Part shown: piece after piece, positions 1-6,910 of the stretch
Numbering within the stretch: position 1 is the first letter of the stretch
How the letters are laid out: each line of letters begins with the position of its first letter
Source: Pseudomonadota bacterium
GTDB lineage: Bacteria > Bdellovibrionota > Oligoflexia > Oligoflexales > Oligoflexaceae
Direction of reading: 5' to 3'
Assembly (NCBI GenBank): GCA_029556045.1
Contig: JAKQGS010000388.1
Span: forward strand, 1 to 10,478
DNA length: 10,478 bases
Notes under the pieces: generated by a model
The model's input: only the letters and a program-made list of their open reading frames with translations
Databases searched by the model: none
Told to the model about the DNA's origin: nothing
Position numbers and translations under genes: made by a program

Positions 1-104
1 AACTGGTAATCATCGGTTGCCAGCATGGAGAGCACTCCGGCATCCACGTCGCGGATGCGAACCAGCGCCTGAGTTGCGTTCATCACTTTTTGCAGCAGAT
101 CCAT
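1..104 (-). CDS. 5' end of a HipA-like toxin gene (partial, runs off window)
   Basis: An open frame starts with ATG at 104-102, directly after the TAA stop (107-105) of the HipB-like gene, and stays open for 34 codons to the window edge. The visible N-terminus has a short helical lead (MDLLQKVMNATQ), then a stretch reading VRIRDVDAGVLSML followed by TDDYQ. This resembles the N-terminal domain of HipA-family proteins, where a short strand, a 'G-x-L' turn and a following 'Y-x-F' strand are usual. In HipBA systems the kinase toxin HipA is encoded directly downstream of HipB and is neutralised by it. The assignment rests on position and weak N-terminal resemblance; the kinase domain is outside the window. 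Another partner of an XRE-type antitoxin is possible. Confidence 0.55.
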   Translation of the reverse strand, partial: MDLLQKVMNATQALVRIRDVDAGVLSMLATDDYQ

Positions 105-323
105 TTATGCTTTCACTTTCTGCTGGATGGTCAGTGTGTAACCCAGTGCATCCAGCACCTTAACCAGCACATCCAGTCGAATGGTCGCTTTGCCACCCTC
201 TATGCGCGTCACGGAGGGGAGTGAAACCCCTGCAACATTCGCCAACTCCATTTGGCTGATTCCATGTTGCTTGCGTAGGTCGCGAACGACTTTGGATATG
301 GAATGGTTAGTGGAAGGGGGCAT
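105..323 (-). CDS. HipB-like XRE-family antitoxin/repressor (y4mF type)
   Basis: A 72-residue single-domain helix-turn-helix protein. The Cro/C1-type HTH covers roughly residues 8-60: helix with KVVRDLRKQHGIS, then SQMELANVAGVS as scaffold helix and turn, and LPSVTRIEGGK as recognition region, ending in LVKVLDALGYTLTI. This pattern is typical of HipB/y4mF antitoxins, which bind operators in their own promoter and hold the HipA kinase inactive. An ATG at 335 is in frame, but no ribosome binding site precedes it; the ATG at 323 has GGAGG at 333-329 with 5-base spacing, so I start there. The neighbouring gene follows with zero spacing, which implies translational coupling. Four palindromes upstream (338-496) are the obvious binding sites for autoregulation. 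The fold is clear; the HipB role is inferred from similarity and context. Confidence 0.85.
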   Translation of the reverse strand: MPPSTNHSISKVVRDLRKQHGISQMELANVAGVSLPSVTRIEGGKATIRLDVLVKVLDALGYTLTIQQKVKA

Positions 324-337
324 TCGATCCTCCATTT

Positions 338-353
338 GAATCAGATCAGATTA
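338..353. promoter_or_regulatory. Operator-like palindrome O1
   Basis: GAATCAGATCAGATTA fits the form TAATC-N6-GATTA with one mismatch in the left arm. It lies just upstream of the ribosome binding site of the HipB-like gene, so a bound repressor would block early elongation rather than initiation. It is the first of four copies, 51 bp from the next. Confidence 0.65.
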
Positions 354-388
354 CTCTGGAGAGAGATGGTGCTAGTTTAACCGAATAA

Positions 389-404
389 TAATCTGATATG
401 ATCA
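389..404. promoter_or_regulatory. Operator-like palindrome O2, over a candidate promoter
   Basis: TAATCTGATATGATCA fits TAATC-N6-GATTA with one mismatch in the right arm. Read on the minus strand, a candidate promoter (TTCAAA at 416-411, 17-base spacer, GATTAT at 393-388) for the HipB-like gene is covered by this site in its spacer and -10 element. Occupancy would therefore repress directly. The promoter call is tentative because both hexamers are imperfect. Confidence 0.6.
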
Positions 405-439
405 TTTTACTTTGAATTTCTAAAAATTAGAACGCTAAA

Positions 440-455
440 TAATCATATCTGATTA
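440..455. promoter_or_regulatory. Operator-like palindrome O3
   Basis: TAATCATATCTGATTA has both five-base arms of TAATC-N6-GATTA intact. It is 51 bp from O2 and 41 bp from O4. A perfect TATAAT hexamer read leftward (457-452) overlaps its edge and is an alternative -10 element for the HipB-like gene, though its -35 region is poor. Confidence 0.7.
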
Positions 456-480
456 TATTTTTGAATAAAATCTCAAATTA

Positions 481-496
481 TGATCAGATCTGATTA
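481..496. promoter_or_regulatory. Operator-like palindrome O4
   Basis: TGATCAGATCTGATTA fits TAATC-N6-GATTA with one arm mismatch, and its centre AGATCT is itself palindromic. It is the copy farthest from the HipB-like gene, beyond any likely promoter for it, so it may serve for cooperative binding or DNA wrapping. Nothing else recognisable lies between it and the terminator at 577. Confidence 0.6.
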
Positions 497-576
497 TTTA
501 TGAAAAAAAAGTTAGTTTCTGCGGTAGGTTATCTTCGGTAAGATGATGATCGATTTAAAGAACCCTAAACCGAAGT

Positions 577-603
577 AAAAAAGCCACCCATAAGGGGTGG
601 CTT
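577..603 (-). terminator. Rho-independent terminator of the 626-1024 gene
   Basis: A perfect nine-base stem (AAGCCACCC at 581-589 against GGGTGGCTT at 595-603) encloses a five-base loop. On the minus strand it is followed by a run of T residues (complement of the A run at 577-582). It lies 23 bases past the stop codon of the secreted-protein gene, in the right orientation to end that transcript. Confidence 0.9.
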
Positions 604-625
604 CGAATCGCTTGAGGATCGCGTC

Positions 626-1024
626 TCACTCCGCAACGGGGGTGCAGATAACTTGACGAAGACCGTTGGTGTCATAGCTGTCAAACAGGTTGATGTCGAT
701 ATTGCCAACCAGTTTACCATCAGCGTCCGGGGCAACATGAAACATGGCATAGCCACTACGGCCATGGTCGATGACCGCAATCATGGTGTTGCCATATTTT
801 ACGAGTGAATAGTCACCACGGTCGGCAGCGGCGATCACGGACTGTCCACGGCCAAATTGATCCGCAATCAAGCGGAGTTCCATCGTTCCCTCTTCTTCAT
901 CGTAATTTTGTACGACCAAAAGGTTGACCGACCGATTCAAAAGGCAAGAAGCCAGTTTGGTCTCAACGGCCATGGCACTGCCGCTCATCATGAATCCAGC
1001 TAACAAAAGTGATGCAAATTTCAT
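626..1024 (-). CDS. Small secreted protein of unknown function
   Basis: A 132-residue protein whose first 19 residues form a Sec signal peptide: Lys2, a hydrophobic core (LLLAGFMM), and an A-M-A cleavage site before Val20. The mature part, about 113 residues, alternates polar and hydrophobic residues as a beta-rich domain would. It has exactly two cysteines, one near each end (Cys27 and Cys127), placed so that a disulfide could close the fold in the periplasm. I do not recognise a family. The ATG at 1024 is preceded on its strand by GGAAGGA with good spacing, which supports the start. A strong terminator follows the gene. The 151-bp gap upstream, toward the sulfatase-fold gene, holds only a weak five-base hairpin (1053-1069), so a shared transcript or an own promoter are both possible. 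Confidence 0.8.
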   Translation of the reverse strand: MKFASLLLAGFMMSGSAMAVETKLASCLLNRSVNLLVVQNYDEEEGTMELRLIADQFGRGQSVIAAADRGDYSLVKYGNTMIAVIDHGRSGYAMFHVAPDADGKLVGNIDINLFDSYDTNGLRQVICTPVAE

Positions 1025-1175
1025 AAGTTGTCCTTCCAGTTTGTGTCTTTATTCCCCAAATCGCGGGGATTTTCCTTTAACTGCACGCTGTCTAGCGCAT
1101 TCATATGCCCCCTGTAAAGGCTTGGCCAGCCAGTTAGTAATATTGCTTCTTGAAATTCCTGCTTCGCTTGAAATG

Positions 1176-3095
1176 TCAGTGAGGGGCTGGCGCAAGGGGG
1201 ATGTTTATGCGGTTTTCCAGCATTCCCGTATTGAAATACTGCACCCGGGATTCCAGAAACTCCTTCAACTCCATCTGCCGCTGCGGGCTGACACTGGTGG
1301 GGTGTTCCACTCCACCGGTTCGCCAATCAAAAAACACCGGGTGGTCGGCATCGGTGTACCGCATCGCGGTATCGTCTGCCACCAGCCAATATTGGCCACC
1401 CTCATGAAATACGATGGGAACCTTCAGCGGGGTCTTTTCTTCCGTAACGAGACTATGGCCAAAGCGGGCCATGGGGGATGTGGTTGTAAGACCCACGAGG
1501 TTGAGGACGGTGGGCATGATATCGGCCTGTTCCACCAGCGATGTTGGGGGAACCAGTCCCAAGTCCGATTGTGAGGGATGGTAGAACAGCAGGGGCACGC
1601 GGTAGCGGCCGATGTTGCTCTCAAATAGGGGGGTTTCCGACTTAGAGGTGTGATCCGCGGTAATGATGAACAGGGTGTTGTTAAACCAGGGTTTGGTGGC
1701 TGCCATTTCAAAAAAGCGGCGCAGGGCATAATCCGCGTAGCCGAGGCTCTCGTGGATCTCCAGCTTGCCCTTGGGAAAACGACCCTTGAACTCGGGCGGA
1801 ATCGCATAGGGATGATGGGAACTGAGGGAGAAGACGGTGGCCATGAACGGTCCCGGAATCTCATCCAGTTTGTGCGCCACGTACTGAAAAAACGGCTCAT
1901 CAAAGATTCCCCACTTGCCATCGAAATGGCCGGAGTGGGGATATTCGTTTAAGCCCACATAGTGCTGCACTCCCAGCATTTTGGCCATCACATCAAAAAA
2001 CATGGTGCCGTTCTGACCTCCATGAAAAAACCAGGTGGTATAGCCGTTTTGTGCCAGGATGGATGGGAGTCCCACCACCTGATTGCTCTGGTAGGGGGAG
2101 GTGATGAGGGGATCCTCCATCAGATTGGGCAATCCCGCGAGGATGGACGGGAGTGCATCGATGGAGCGACGACCATTGGCAAAATGCAGGGGGTAGAAGA
2201 CGCTTTTGTCAGCAAGCTCGTTGAGAAAGGGCGTATAGTTGGTGGTGCCCTCATGCCGCCCCATGTATTCAAAATTAAAACTCTCCATGATGATCAACAC
2301 GATGTTGGGCTTTTGGTCCCCCAGCGGGGCATGGTCGGAAAATTTCTGCTCCCGTAACACCCGCGTGACCACGTCATCCCATTGGGGAAAAAAAGACACC
2401 GGTTGCAGGTGGTTTTGTTTACCTGATCGCAGCAGGGTGAAAGCACTGTTAAGGGTCAACTGTGCCAGATTGGGATCGGTGGTGTATTCCATCGCGTGCG
2501 CGATATGCAGAGGTTTGGTCTGCAGTCCGCCGCGGGCTCCCAGGCCCCAGAGAGCGACGAACAGGGTAACTTTGAGGGCATGGATGAACCGGGGCCTCCT
2601 CTGCGGCCTGGCATTGACTGGACGAGTGAGATGGATTTGCCAGCGCCAGAGGGCGGCAAAAATGACCAGAGCCAAAACCGGGTAATACCAGTAGTAGAGG
2701 GTGATCTGCCCCGCCTGCTCCCGCATATCCTTGATGATCCCCAGGGAGCCCATGGTCAGACGTTTGCCGGTGAAGTGAAAGTATTCGGTGTCGCCGATAC
2801 AGACAAAAATAAAAAAGGCGTTGCTGGCCGCAAACCACAGATTGAGAAGTCGATGCGGTAGCCCGGGGCGACGGGTCTGCGGGATCAGGCGCAGTAAGAG
2901 ATAAGGCGTATTGATATAGAGCAGGGTGGCTATGTCAAATCGCAGGCCATGCCAAAAGGCGATCATGGTGTCGAGAGAGGAGGTCGCAGTGAAAAGATTG
3001 CGATGACTCAGGAAAAAAAAGAGACGGCACCCTTCATAGATAATCAATAGGGCGGCCAGGGCTGCCAGGATGGGGCGTATCAATCGAGTAGCCAT
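1176..3095 (-). CDS. LTA synthase-family membrane sulfatase / phosphoglycerol transferase
   Basis: A 639-residue protein. Roughly the first 190 residues contain about five hydrophobic segments, followed by an extracytoplasmic alkaline-phosphatase-superfamily domain from about residue 260. Family landmarks are visible: NIVLIIMESF with metal-ligand candidate Glu271; NGRRSIDALPSILAGLP, where Ser311 sits about where the nucleophilic Thr/Ser is expected; FSLSSHHPY with His427/His428; and ITADHTS with Asp481/His482. Known relatives (LtaS, OpgB, EptA-like enzymes) transfer phosphoglycerol or similar head groups onto envelope polymers at the outer face of the inner membrane. The substrate here cannot be read from sequence. 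The ATG at 3095 has GGGGA about eight bases upstream. The gene diverges from the pseudo-receiver gene across an 86-bp gap to the longest possible start of that gene. A transferase acting on glycans or lipids seems likelier than a true sulfatase. Confidence 0.85.
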   Translation of the reverse strand: MATRLIRPILAALAALLIIYEGCRLFFFLSHRNLFTATSSLDTMIAFWHGLRFDIATLLYINTPYLLLRLIPQTRRPGLPHRLLNLWFAASNAFFIFVCIGDTEYFHFTGKRLTMGSLGIIKDMREQAGQITLYYWYYPVLALVIFAALWRWQIHLTRPVNARPQRRPRFIHALKVTLFVALWGLGARGGLQTKPLHIAHAMEYTTDPNLAQLTLNSAFTLLRSGKQNHLQPVSFFPQWDDVVTRVLREQKFSDHAPLGDQKPNIVLIIMESFNFEYMGRHEGTTNYTPFLNELADKSVFYPLHFANGRRSIDALPSILAGLPNLMEDPLITSPYQSNQVVGLPSILAQNGYTTWFFHGGQNGTMFFDVMAKMLGVQHYVGLNEYPHSGHFDGKWGIFDEPFFQYVAHKLDEIPGPFMATVFSLSSHHPYAIPPEFKGRFPKGKLEIHESLGYADYALRRFFEMAATKPWFNNTLFIITADHTSKSETPLFESNIGRYRVPLLFYHPSQSDLGLVPPTSLVEQADIMPTVLNLVGLTTTSPMARFGHSLVTEEKTPLKVPIVFHEGGQYWLVADDTAMRYTDADHPVFFDWRTGGVEHPTSVSPQRQMELKEFLESRVQYFNTGMLENRINIPLAPAPH

Positions 3096-3132
3096 TTCAT
3101 TTCCCCATCTGCGTTGATTGATTGTAACTGCC

Positions 3133-3138
3133 TATAAT
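3133..3138 (+). promoter_or_regulatory. Candidate -10 element for the pseudo-receiver/sixA unit
   Basis: A perfect TATAAT hexamer on the plus strand in the divergent gap. No convincing -35 lies at 16-18 bases (the best, TTGATT at 3114-3119, is 13 bases away), so an activator or alternative spacing would be needed. Reading the other way, TTGACT (3164-3159) and GATTAT (3139-3134) form a poor 19-base-spaced promoter for the LTA synthase-family gene that overlaps this element. Confidence 0.35.
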
Positions 3139-3232
3139 CATTAACTTCTACCATAAAGAGTCAAAGCCCTCAATATTTTTAATGAATTTCCGAAGAGGAG
3201 AAGGAAGACGCCTGTTGATGGGAGAGGTTACC

Positions 3233-4477
3233 ATGACGGATATTAAAAACTTGGCGGCGGAATTTGGCATACAGATTCCCAAGGACATCGATAAGAATGA
3301 GACGATTTTGCTGGTAGAGCATCAGCAGGATATCCGCTTGATCGTGGCACACCATCTCAACAAGATCGGCTATCGCAAGGTAGTTCAGGCTGCTAACGGT
3401 ATGGAGGCATTGGAGCAGCTTAAGAAGGGTGACGGCAAGGTCAGTGTGGTGATCAGCGCCATGGATATGCCGATCATGGGGGGCATTCACCTCCTGCAGG
3501 AGATGCAGGATAATCCGCAATACCAGCGGGGGCCGTTTGCGATCTCCATTGAAAACCCCAGCAAAGAAAAAATCATGTACGCCACGGAAAACGGCGTTGA
3601 TGGCATTCTGGTAAAACCATTTAGTTTCAAGGATATCCTGCCCAAACTGCAGCAGGCCTTTCGCGTGTTCCATAATCCCGAAAACCCCGAGAAAGTCTAC
3701 GAGATGGCCAAGCAACGCCTGAGGGAAGGTAACCTGGGTGAGGCCGCCATGATCTATGAACGACTGCAGGTGGTGGCCAAAAATGCCGCCCGGCCCGAAG
3801 TAGGGCTGGCGCGGGTGGCCTTTCTGAAGGGGATGCCTGATAAGGCTATGGGACATCTGGTGGAAGCGGAAAAACGCAACCCCCACTATGTGCCCCTTTA
3901 TGTGCTGCGGGGGGAAATCCTCTCGTCGCAAAAGAAGCTGGAGCCCGCTATCGAGCAATTCAAAAAAGCCATCGAAATATCTCCTCTGAACCCCGTGCGG
4001 TATGAGGCGGTGGCGCAATTATTGTTCGAACTGAATGAATATCAAAAAGCGATTGATATCCTGAGTATCGCCGTGCGCAACAACCTGTCGTTCCCATCCC
4101 TTCATCATTTTCTCAGCCAGGGATTTTTTGCGCTGAAAGACTACAAGAATGCCACCCGGCACGTTCGCTCCGCCTTGAGCCAGGAGCCCGAAAACGTGAC
4201 CTATCTGAATCAGCTGGGGATCTGCTACAAGGAATCCGGTCTGACGGAAGACGCCATGAAGGCCTATAATTCCATCATCAAGCTGGATCCGGACAATAAA
4301 TCGGCCCTCTATAACAAGGCGGTGTTGCTGCATTCCCTCAATCAAAAGGGCGATGCCGTCAAACTGCTGCAGCGCCTGACCACCAAATACCCCGATTTTT
4401 CTACTGCAAAATCCAAGCTGTCCGAGTATGAAAAAGAACTGGCGGACGAAAAAAACAAAGCACCCAAAGCAGGCTGA
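3233..4477 (+). CDS. Degenerate response-regulator receiver domain fused to TPR repeats
   Basis: A 414-residue cytosolic protein. Residues 23-140 form a CheY-like receiver domain: ILLVEHQQDIR, VVISAMDMPIMGG, FAISIEN and ILVKPF. Against the canonical receiver, the acidic pair is Glu29-His30 and the phospho-acceptor position is Ala76 (Asp is normal four residues before the conserved Pro). Ser105 and Lys128-Pro129 are kept. It is therefore probably a pseudo-receiver that cannot be phosphorylated in the usual way. Residues ~150-400 are tandem TPR repeats (for example LYVLRGEILSSQKKLEPAIE and LNQLGICYKESGLTEDAMKA), a protein-interaction scaffold without a DNA-binding output. Upstream in-frame ATGs exist at 3182 (no ribosome binding site) and 3218; I chose 3233 for its GGGAGAGG with five-base spacing. 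The SixA-like gene starts 5 bases after the stop, so they are probably co-transcribed. Confidence 0.85.
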   Translation: MTDIKNLAAEFGIQIPKDIDKNETILLVEHQQDIRLIVAHHLNKIGYRKVVQAANGMEALEQLKKGDGKVSVVISAMDMPIMGGIHLLQEMQDNPQYQRGPFAISIENPSKEKIMYATENGVDGILVKPFSFKDILPKLQQAFRVFHNPENPEKVYEMAKQRLREGNLGEAAMIYERLQVVAKNAARPEVGLARVAFLKGMPDKAMGHLVEAEKRNPHYVPLYVLRGEILSSQKKLEPAIEQFKKAIEISPLNPVRYEAVAQLLFELNEYQKAIDILSIAVRNNLSFPSLHHFLSQGFFALKDYKNATRHVRSALSQEPENVTYLNQLGICYKESGLTEDAMKAYNSIIKLDPDNKSALYNKAVLLHSLNQKGDAVKLLQRLTTKYPDFSTAKSKLSEYEKELADEKNKAPKAG

Positions 4478-4482
4478 CCCTT

Positions 4483-4971
4483 ATGTTAAAACTTATCGTG
4501 ATGCGGCACGCCAAGGCCGTCCATCGAGATCTCGGGCTGGATGACCATCGGCGCTCCCTCACCGACCGTGGCATGCGGCAGGCGGAGCGCATGGGGCAGA
4601 AACTCAAGGACATGAATTGGCGTCCGGAGTTGATTGTCTCCAGTGATGCCACCCGTACCCGTGAAACATACGAAGGATTTCTACTGGGTTTAGGTGAGGC
4701 CGTTCCCGTGGTGCTTTGCCATAACTTCTATGCCATTGGCACCTACGAGGCCATCCGGGATGAGCTATTTGCCGTCAAGGATCTGGCAACCCTCATGGTG
4801 GTGGGACACAATCCCGGCTGGTCGGAAGCGGTGGAGGAACTCTCGGGTGAACCCTGCTCCCTGCACACAGCGGATGCGGCCCTGTTGACCCACCCGGCAC
4901 AATCATGGGCGGATGGCATCACGGCCCCGGGAGCATGGAAGTTAGTGGAAATTGTTTCTTCTGGAGTTTGA
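4483..4971 (+). CDS. sixA: SixA-like phosphohistidine phosphatase
   Basis: A 162-residue histidine-phosphatase-superfamily (phosphoglycerate-mutase fold) protein of the short SixA class. The catalytic set is present: Arg8-His9 in VMRHAKA (the SixA-type RHA rather than RHG), Arg58 in SSDATRTRET, and the second histidine His109 in VVGHNPGW. SixA of E. coli removes phosphate from histidine in phosphotransfer (HPt) domains and from the nitrogen-PTS carrier NPr. No kinase or HPt gene is visible here. It follows the receiver-TPR gene by 5 bases, suggesting joint expression and perhaps function in one signalling path. The gene converges on norD with 19 bases between stop codons, and I see no clear hairpin terminator there. 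Confidence 0.88.
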   Translation: MLKLIVMRHAKAVHRDLGLDDHRRSLTDRGMRQAERMGQKLKDMNWRPELIVSSDATRTRETYEGFLLGLGEAVPVVLCHNFYAIGTYEAIRDELFAVKDLATLMVVGHNPGWSEAVEELSGEPCSLHTADAALLTHPAQSWADGITAPGAWKLVEIVSSGV

Positions 4972-4990
4972 TGTAAATCTCTTGAATGCC

Positions 4991-6910
4991 TTACTTATTC
5001 TTTGATCCATAAAAGGCCTGGGTGATCAGCCGGAACAGGAACTCCGGAAGTTTGGCAGGATCTGCCATGAATTCAAAGCGTTCAAACATTTTTGGGAAGT
5101 AATGACGAGCACTGGACTCAATGGCGTAGGCCATGGTGTAAATACCGGCTTTTTGTGCTTCGCGGCAGGCTTGACGGATATCATCAATGCCATGGGATCC
5201 CTCATAACCGTCCAGATCGGTTGGTTTGCCGTCAGTCAACAGGAGAAGGATCTTCTGCCGGGCCTGGCTTTTGGCCAGCTTTTGCGTCGTATAACGGAGG
5301 GCGGGGCCTAGTCGCGTGTATCCTTGCGGCGATATGCTGCGCGCAACAGCAAAAAAATGATCCCAGGGAGTATCGTGTTCCTTTAACATCTGGAGGTGGC
5401 AGTCCTTACGGGTATTACTCCAGGTGGTGGCAATGGTGATGTCATCGCCGGAATCCTGCAATAATAGTCCGATGAGGCCAATGGCTTCCACGCAGACATC
5501 GATCACTCGTCGATTGGCAACCCAGGCATCCGCTGATTGTGATTGATCGACCAGGATGGACATTTTGCAGGCCCGCTGCTGCACCCGTCGGCGCATGTAG
5601 AAACGGTTGTCTGGATTCCGTTGCATGAGGATTTCGGGAGCTGTCCGGACAAACGCGTCCAGGTCGATCTCAGCGCCATCACTCTGGCGGGGAATCCAGT
5701 GCGGTATGTTGCGCATGGCCTCAAGCTGCTTCTTCCAGCGACTCACCTCTAGGCCATACGTCGCCTCCAGGTGCTGGCGAAAGGCTGACGCCAACTCATT
5801 GAGGGGGGTGGGGGATAAGCCGTGAACTTTTAACGTGCAGTAGTCGGCCCGATAGATTCCCTTGTGTCCAAACCACTCCGGCAGGCGCACCTCATGTCCA
5901 ATCGCTTCCTCCTCCCGGCCGGGATCGAACGCCTGGCCCGGCAGATCAGCCTGAAAGATCGATTGGGCCGCTTCGCCACCCCGTGTAACCTTGCGCAAAT
6001 CCACCTCCGAAAGGGCCTGCAAATGGTCCTGAAGTTCGTCGTCGCCGCTGTCGAGTCGATAGCCACCGTGGTATTCGTCTGCGGTCTCAAGTTTTTCAAA
6101 GGAATGGGTCACGGGGTTGCCCTGCTCCTTTTCCTTTTCTAAATCCACATATTCCGGGGCGGTGGTGCCTTTCTTTTTTAACTCGGTTTTCGGTTTTTCA
6201 TCGGATGGGGTGTGAGGTGTTGCGGGTGTTGGTATCCCCGCAATCATTTGCTGCGATCGTTTGGGCAGATGAGGAAACAGGAGAGACAGGGCCGGCGGAA
6301 GCTTGCGATTGGCCTTAAATATCCTGGACCAGGGACTGCAAAAGTCCCCTAAATCCTGTTTGTCGGCGCCGACGACGCCGGGCGTCTGGCTGCGGGCTAG
6401 CAATTGCGACAGGAGTGCTGTGCCCAGGCGGCGGGTCTGTTCATCCAGATTTGTCTGCATCTCCCCCATGAATTGGCTGATGTCCGCTTGCAGATCCGCC
6501 AGGAACGGCAGATCTTGTTCCAAAAGGACATTGATGAGGGGGGCGTGATAGGCCGCCTCAAGGCAATATTCCAGATCCGATCCCATCCCATAGCGTGAGT
6601 GCAATCCGGCGCGACGCATGGTGGCTGACGCCAATGTCAGGTGCAGATATATCTGCAGGTTTTGTGTTTTACTGGGCGCCACGTCGATTCGTTCGGGAAG
6701 CAGCAGGGCATTACCCACAAATCCCGCCTGCAGGGAGGCAACCGGAACGGGATGAATGGAAGGATGAGATCGATCCAAAATGAACTGACACACAAAAGTC
6801 AGGTAGGGCTGAATCTCGAGAAAATCAACGGCCACCTCGTCTCGTGCGGCGGCGGACCGTTTCTCCCAGCGGGTTAACAGTGAGCCGAAGATGGAGGCAA
6901 AAATATCCAT
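4991..6910 (-). CDS. norD: NorD: VWA-domain nitric oxide reductase activation protein
   Basis: A 639-residue cytosolic protein, close to the usual NorD length. The N-terminal two thirds are poorly conserved, with a charged, Lys/Glu-rich linker around residues 235-275. The C-terminal von Willebrand A domain (from about residue 448) has a complete MIDAS: D455-Q-S-Q-S459, a Thr in QGYTRLGPAL, and LLTDGKPTD. NorD acts with the NorQ ATPase as a chaperone pair needed for an active NorCB complex, likely by iron (FeB) insertion. A longer reading from a TTG at 6949 is possible, but the ATG at 6910 overlaps the norQ stop by one base (TGATG), the arrangement expected for translational coupling, so I use it. 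It is the last gene of the operon and converges on sixA. Confidence 0.93.
   Translation of the reverse strand: MDIFASIFGSLLTRWEKRSAAARDEVAVDFLEIQPYLTFVCQFILDRSHPSIHPVPVASLQAGFVGNALLLPERIDVAPSKTQNLQIYLHLTLASATMRRAGLHSRYGMGSDLEYCLEAAYHAPLINVLLEQDLPFLADLQADISQFMGEMQTNLDEQTRRLGTALLSQLLARSQTPGVVGADKQDLGDFCSPWSRIFKANRKLPPALSLLFPHLPKRSQQMIAGIPTPATPHTPSDEKPKTELKKKGTTAPEYVDLEKEKEQGNPVTHSFEKLETADEYHGGYRLDSGDDELQDHLQALSEVDLRKVTRGGEAAQSIFQADLPGQAFDPGREEEAIGHEVRLPEWFGHKGIYRADYCTLKVHGLSPTPLNELASAFRQHLEATYGLEVSRWKKQLEAMRNIPHWIPRQSDGAEIDLDAFVRTAPEILMQRNPDNRFYMRRRVQQRACKMSILVDQSQSADAWVANRRVIDVCVEAIGLIGLLLQDSGDDITIATTWSNTRKDCHLQMLKEHDTPWDHFFAVARSISPQGYTRLGPALRYTTQKLAKSQARQKILLLLTDGKPTDLDGYEGSHGIDDIRQACREAQKAGIYTMAYAIESSARHYFPKMFERFEFMADPAKLPEFLFRLITQAFYGSKNK

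Noticed and set aside
500..541. A 13-codon plus-strand frame starting MKKKL next to O4.
   Set aside because: It resembles the start of a signal peptide but has no ribosome binding site and stops after 13 codons; probably chance in an AT-rich stretch.
533..575. An inverted repeat CTTCGGT ... ACCGAAG flanking 29 bases near the terminator.
   Set aside because: Seven perfect bases with a long loop can arise by chance here; it has no T run on either strand and no link to a gene.
1053..1069. A TCCCC/GGGGA hairpin between the LTA synthase-family gene and the secreted-protein gene.
   Set aside because: Only five base pairs; T-rich only on the plus strand, where no gene ends, so it is not a convincing terminator.
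924..1574. A 216-codon plus-strand open frame spanning the secreted-protein gene, its leader and the end of the LTA synthase-family gene.
   Set aside because: It crosses two well-supported minus-strand genes and a non-coding gap, and its translation shows no domain-like pattern; it is an antisense shadow.
3179..4018. A 279-codon minus-strand open frame antisense to the receiver-TPR gene.
   Set aside because: The translation is His/Leu/Gln-rich antisense composition, while the plus-strand frame has clear receiver and TPR motifs.
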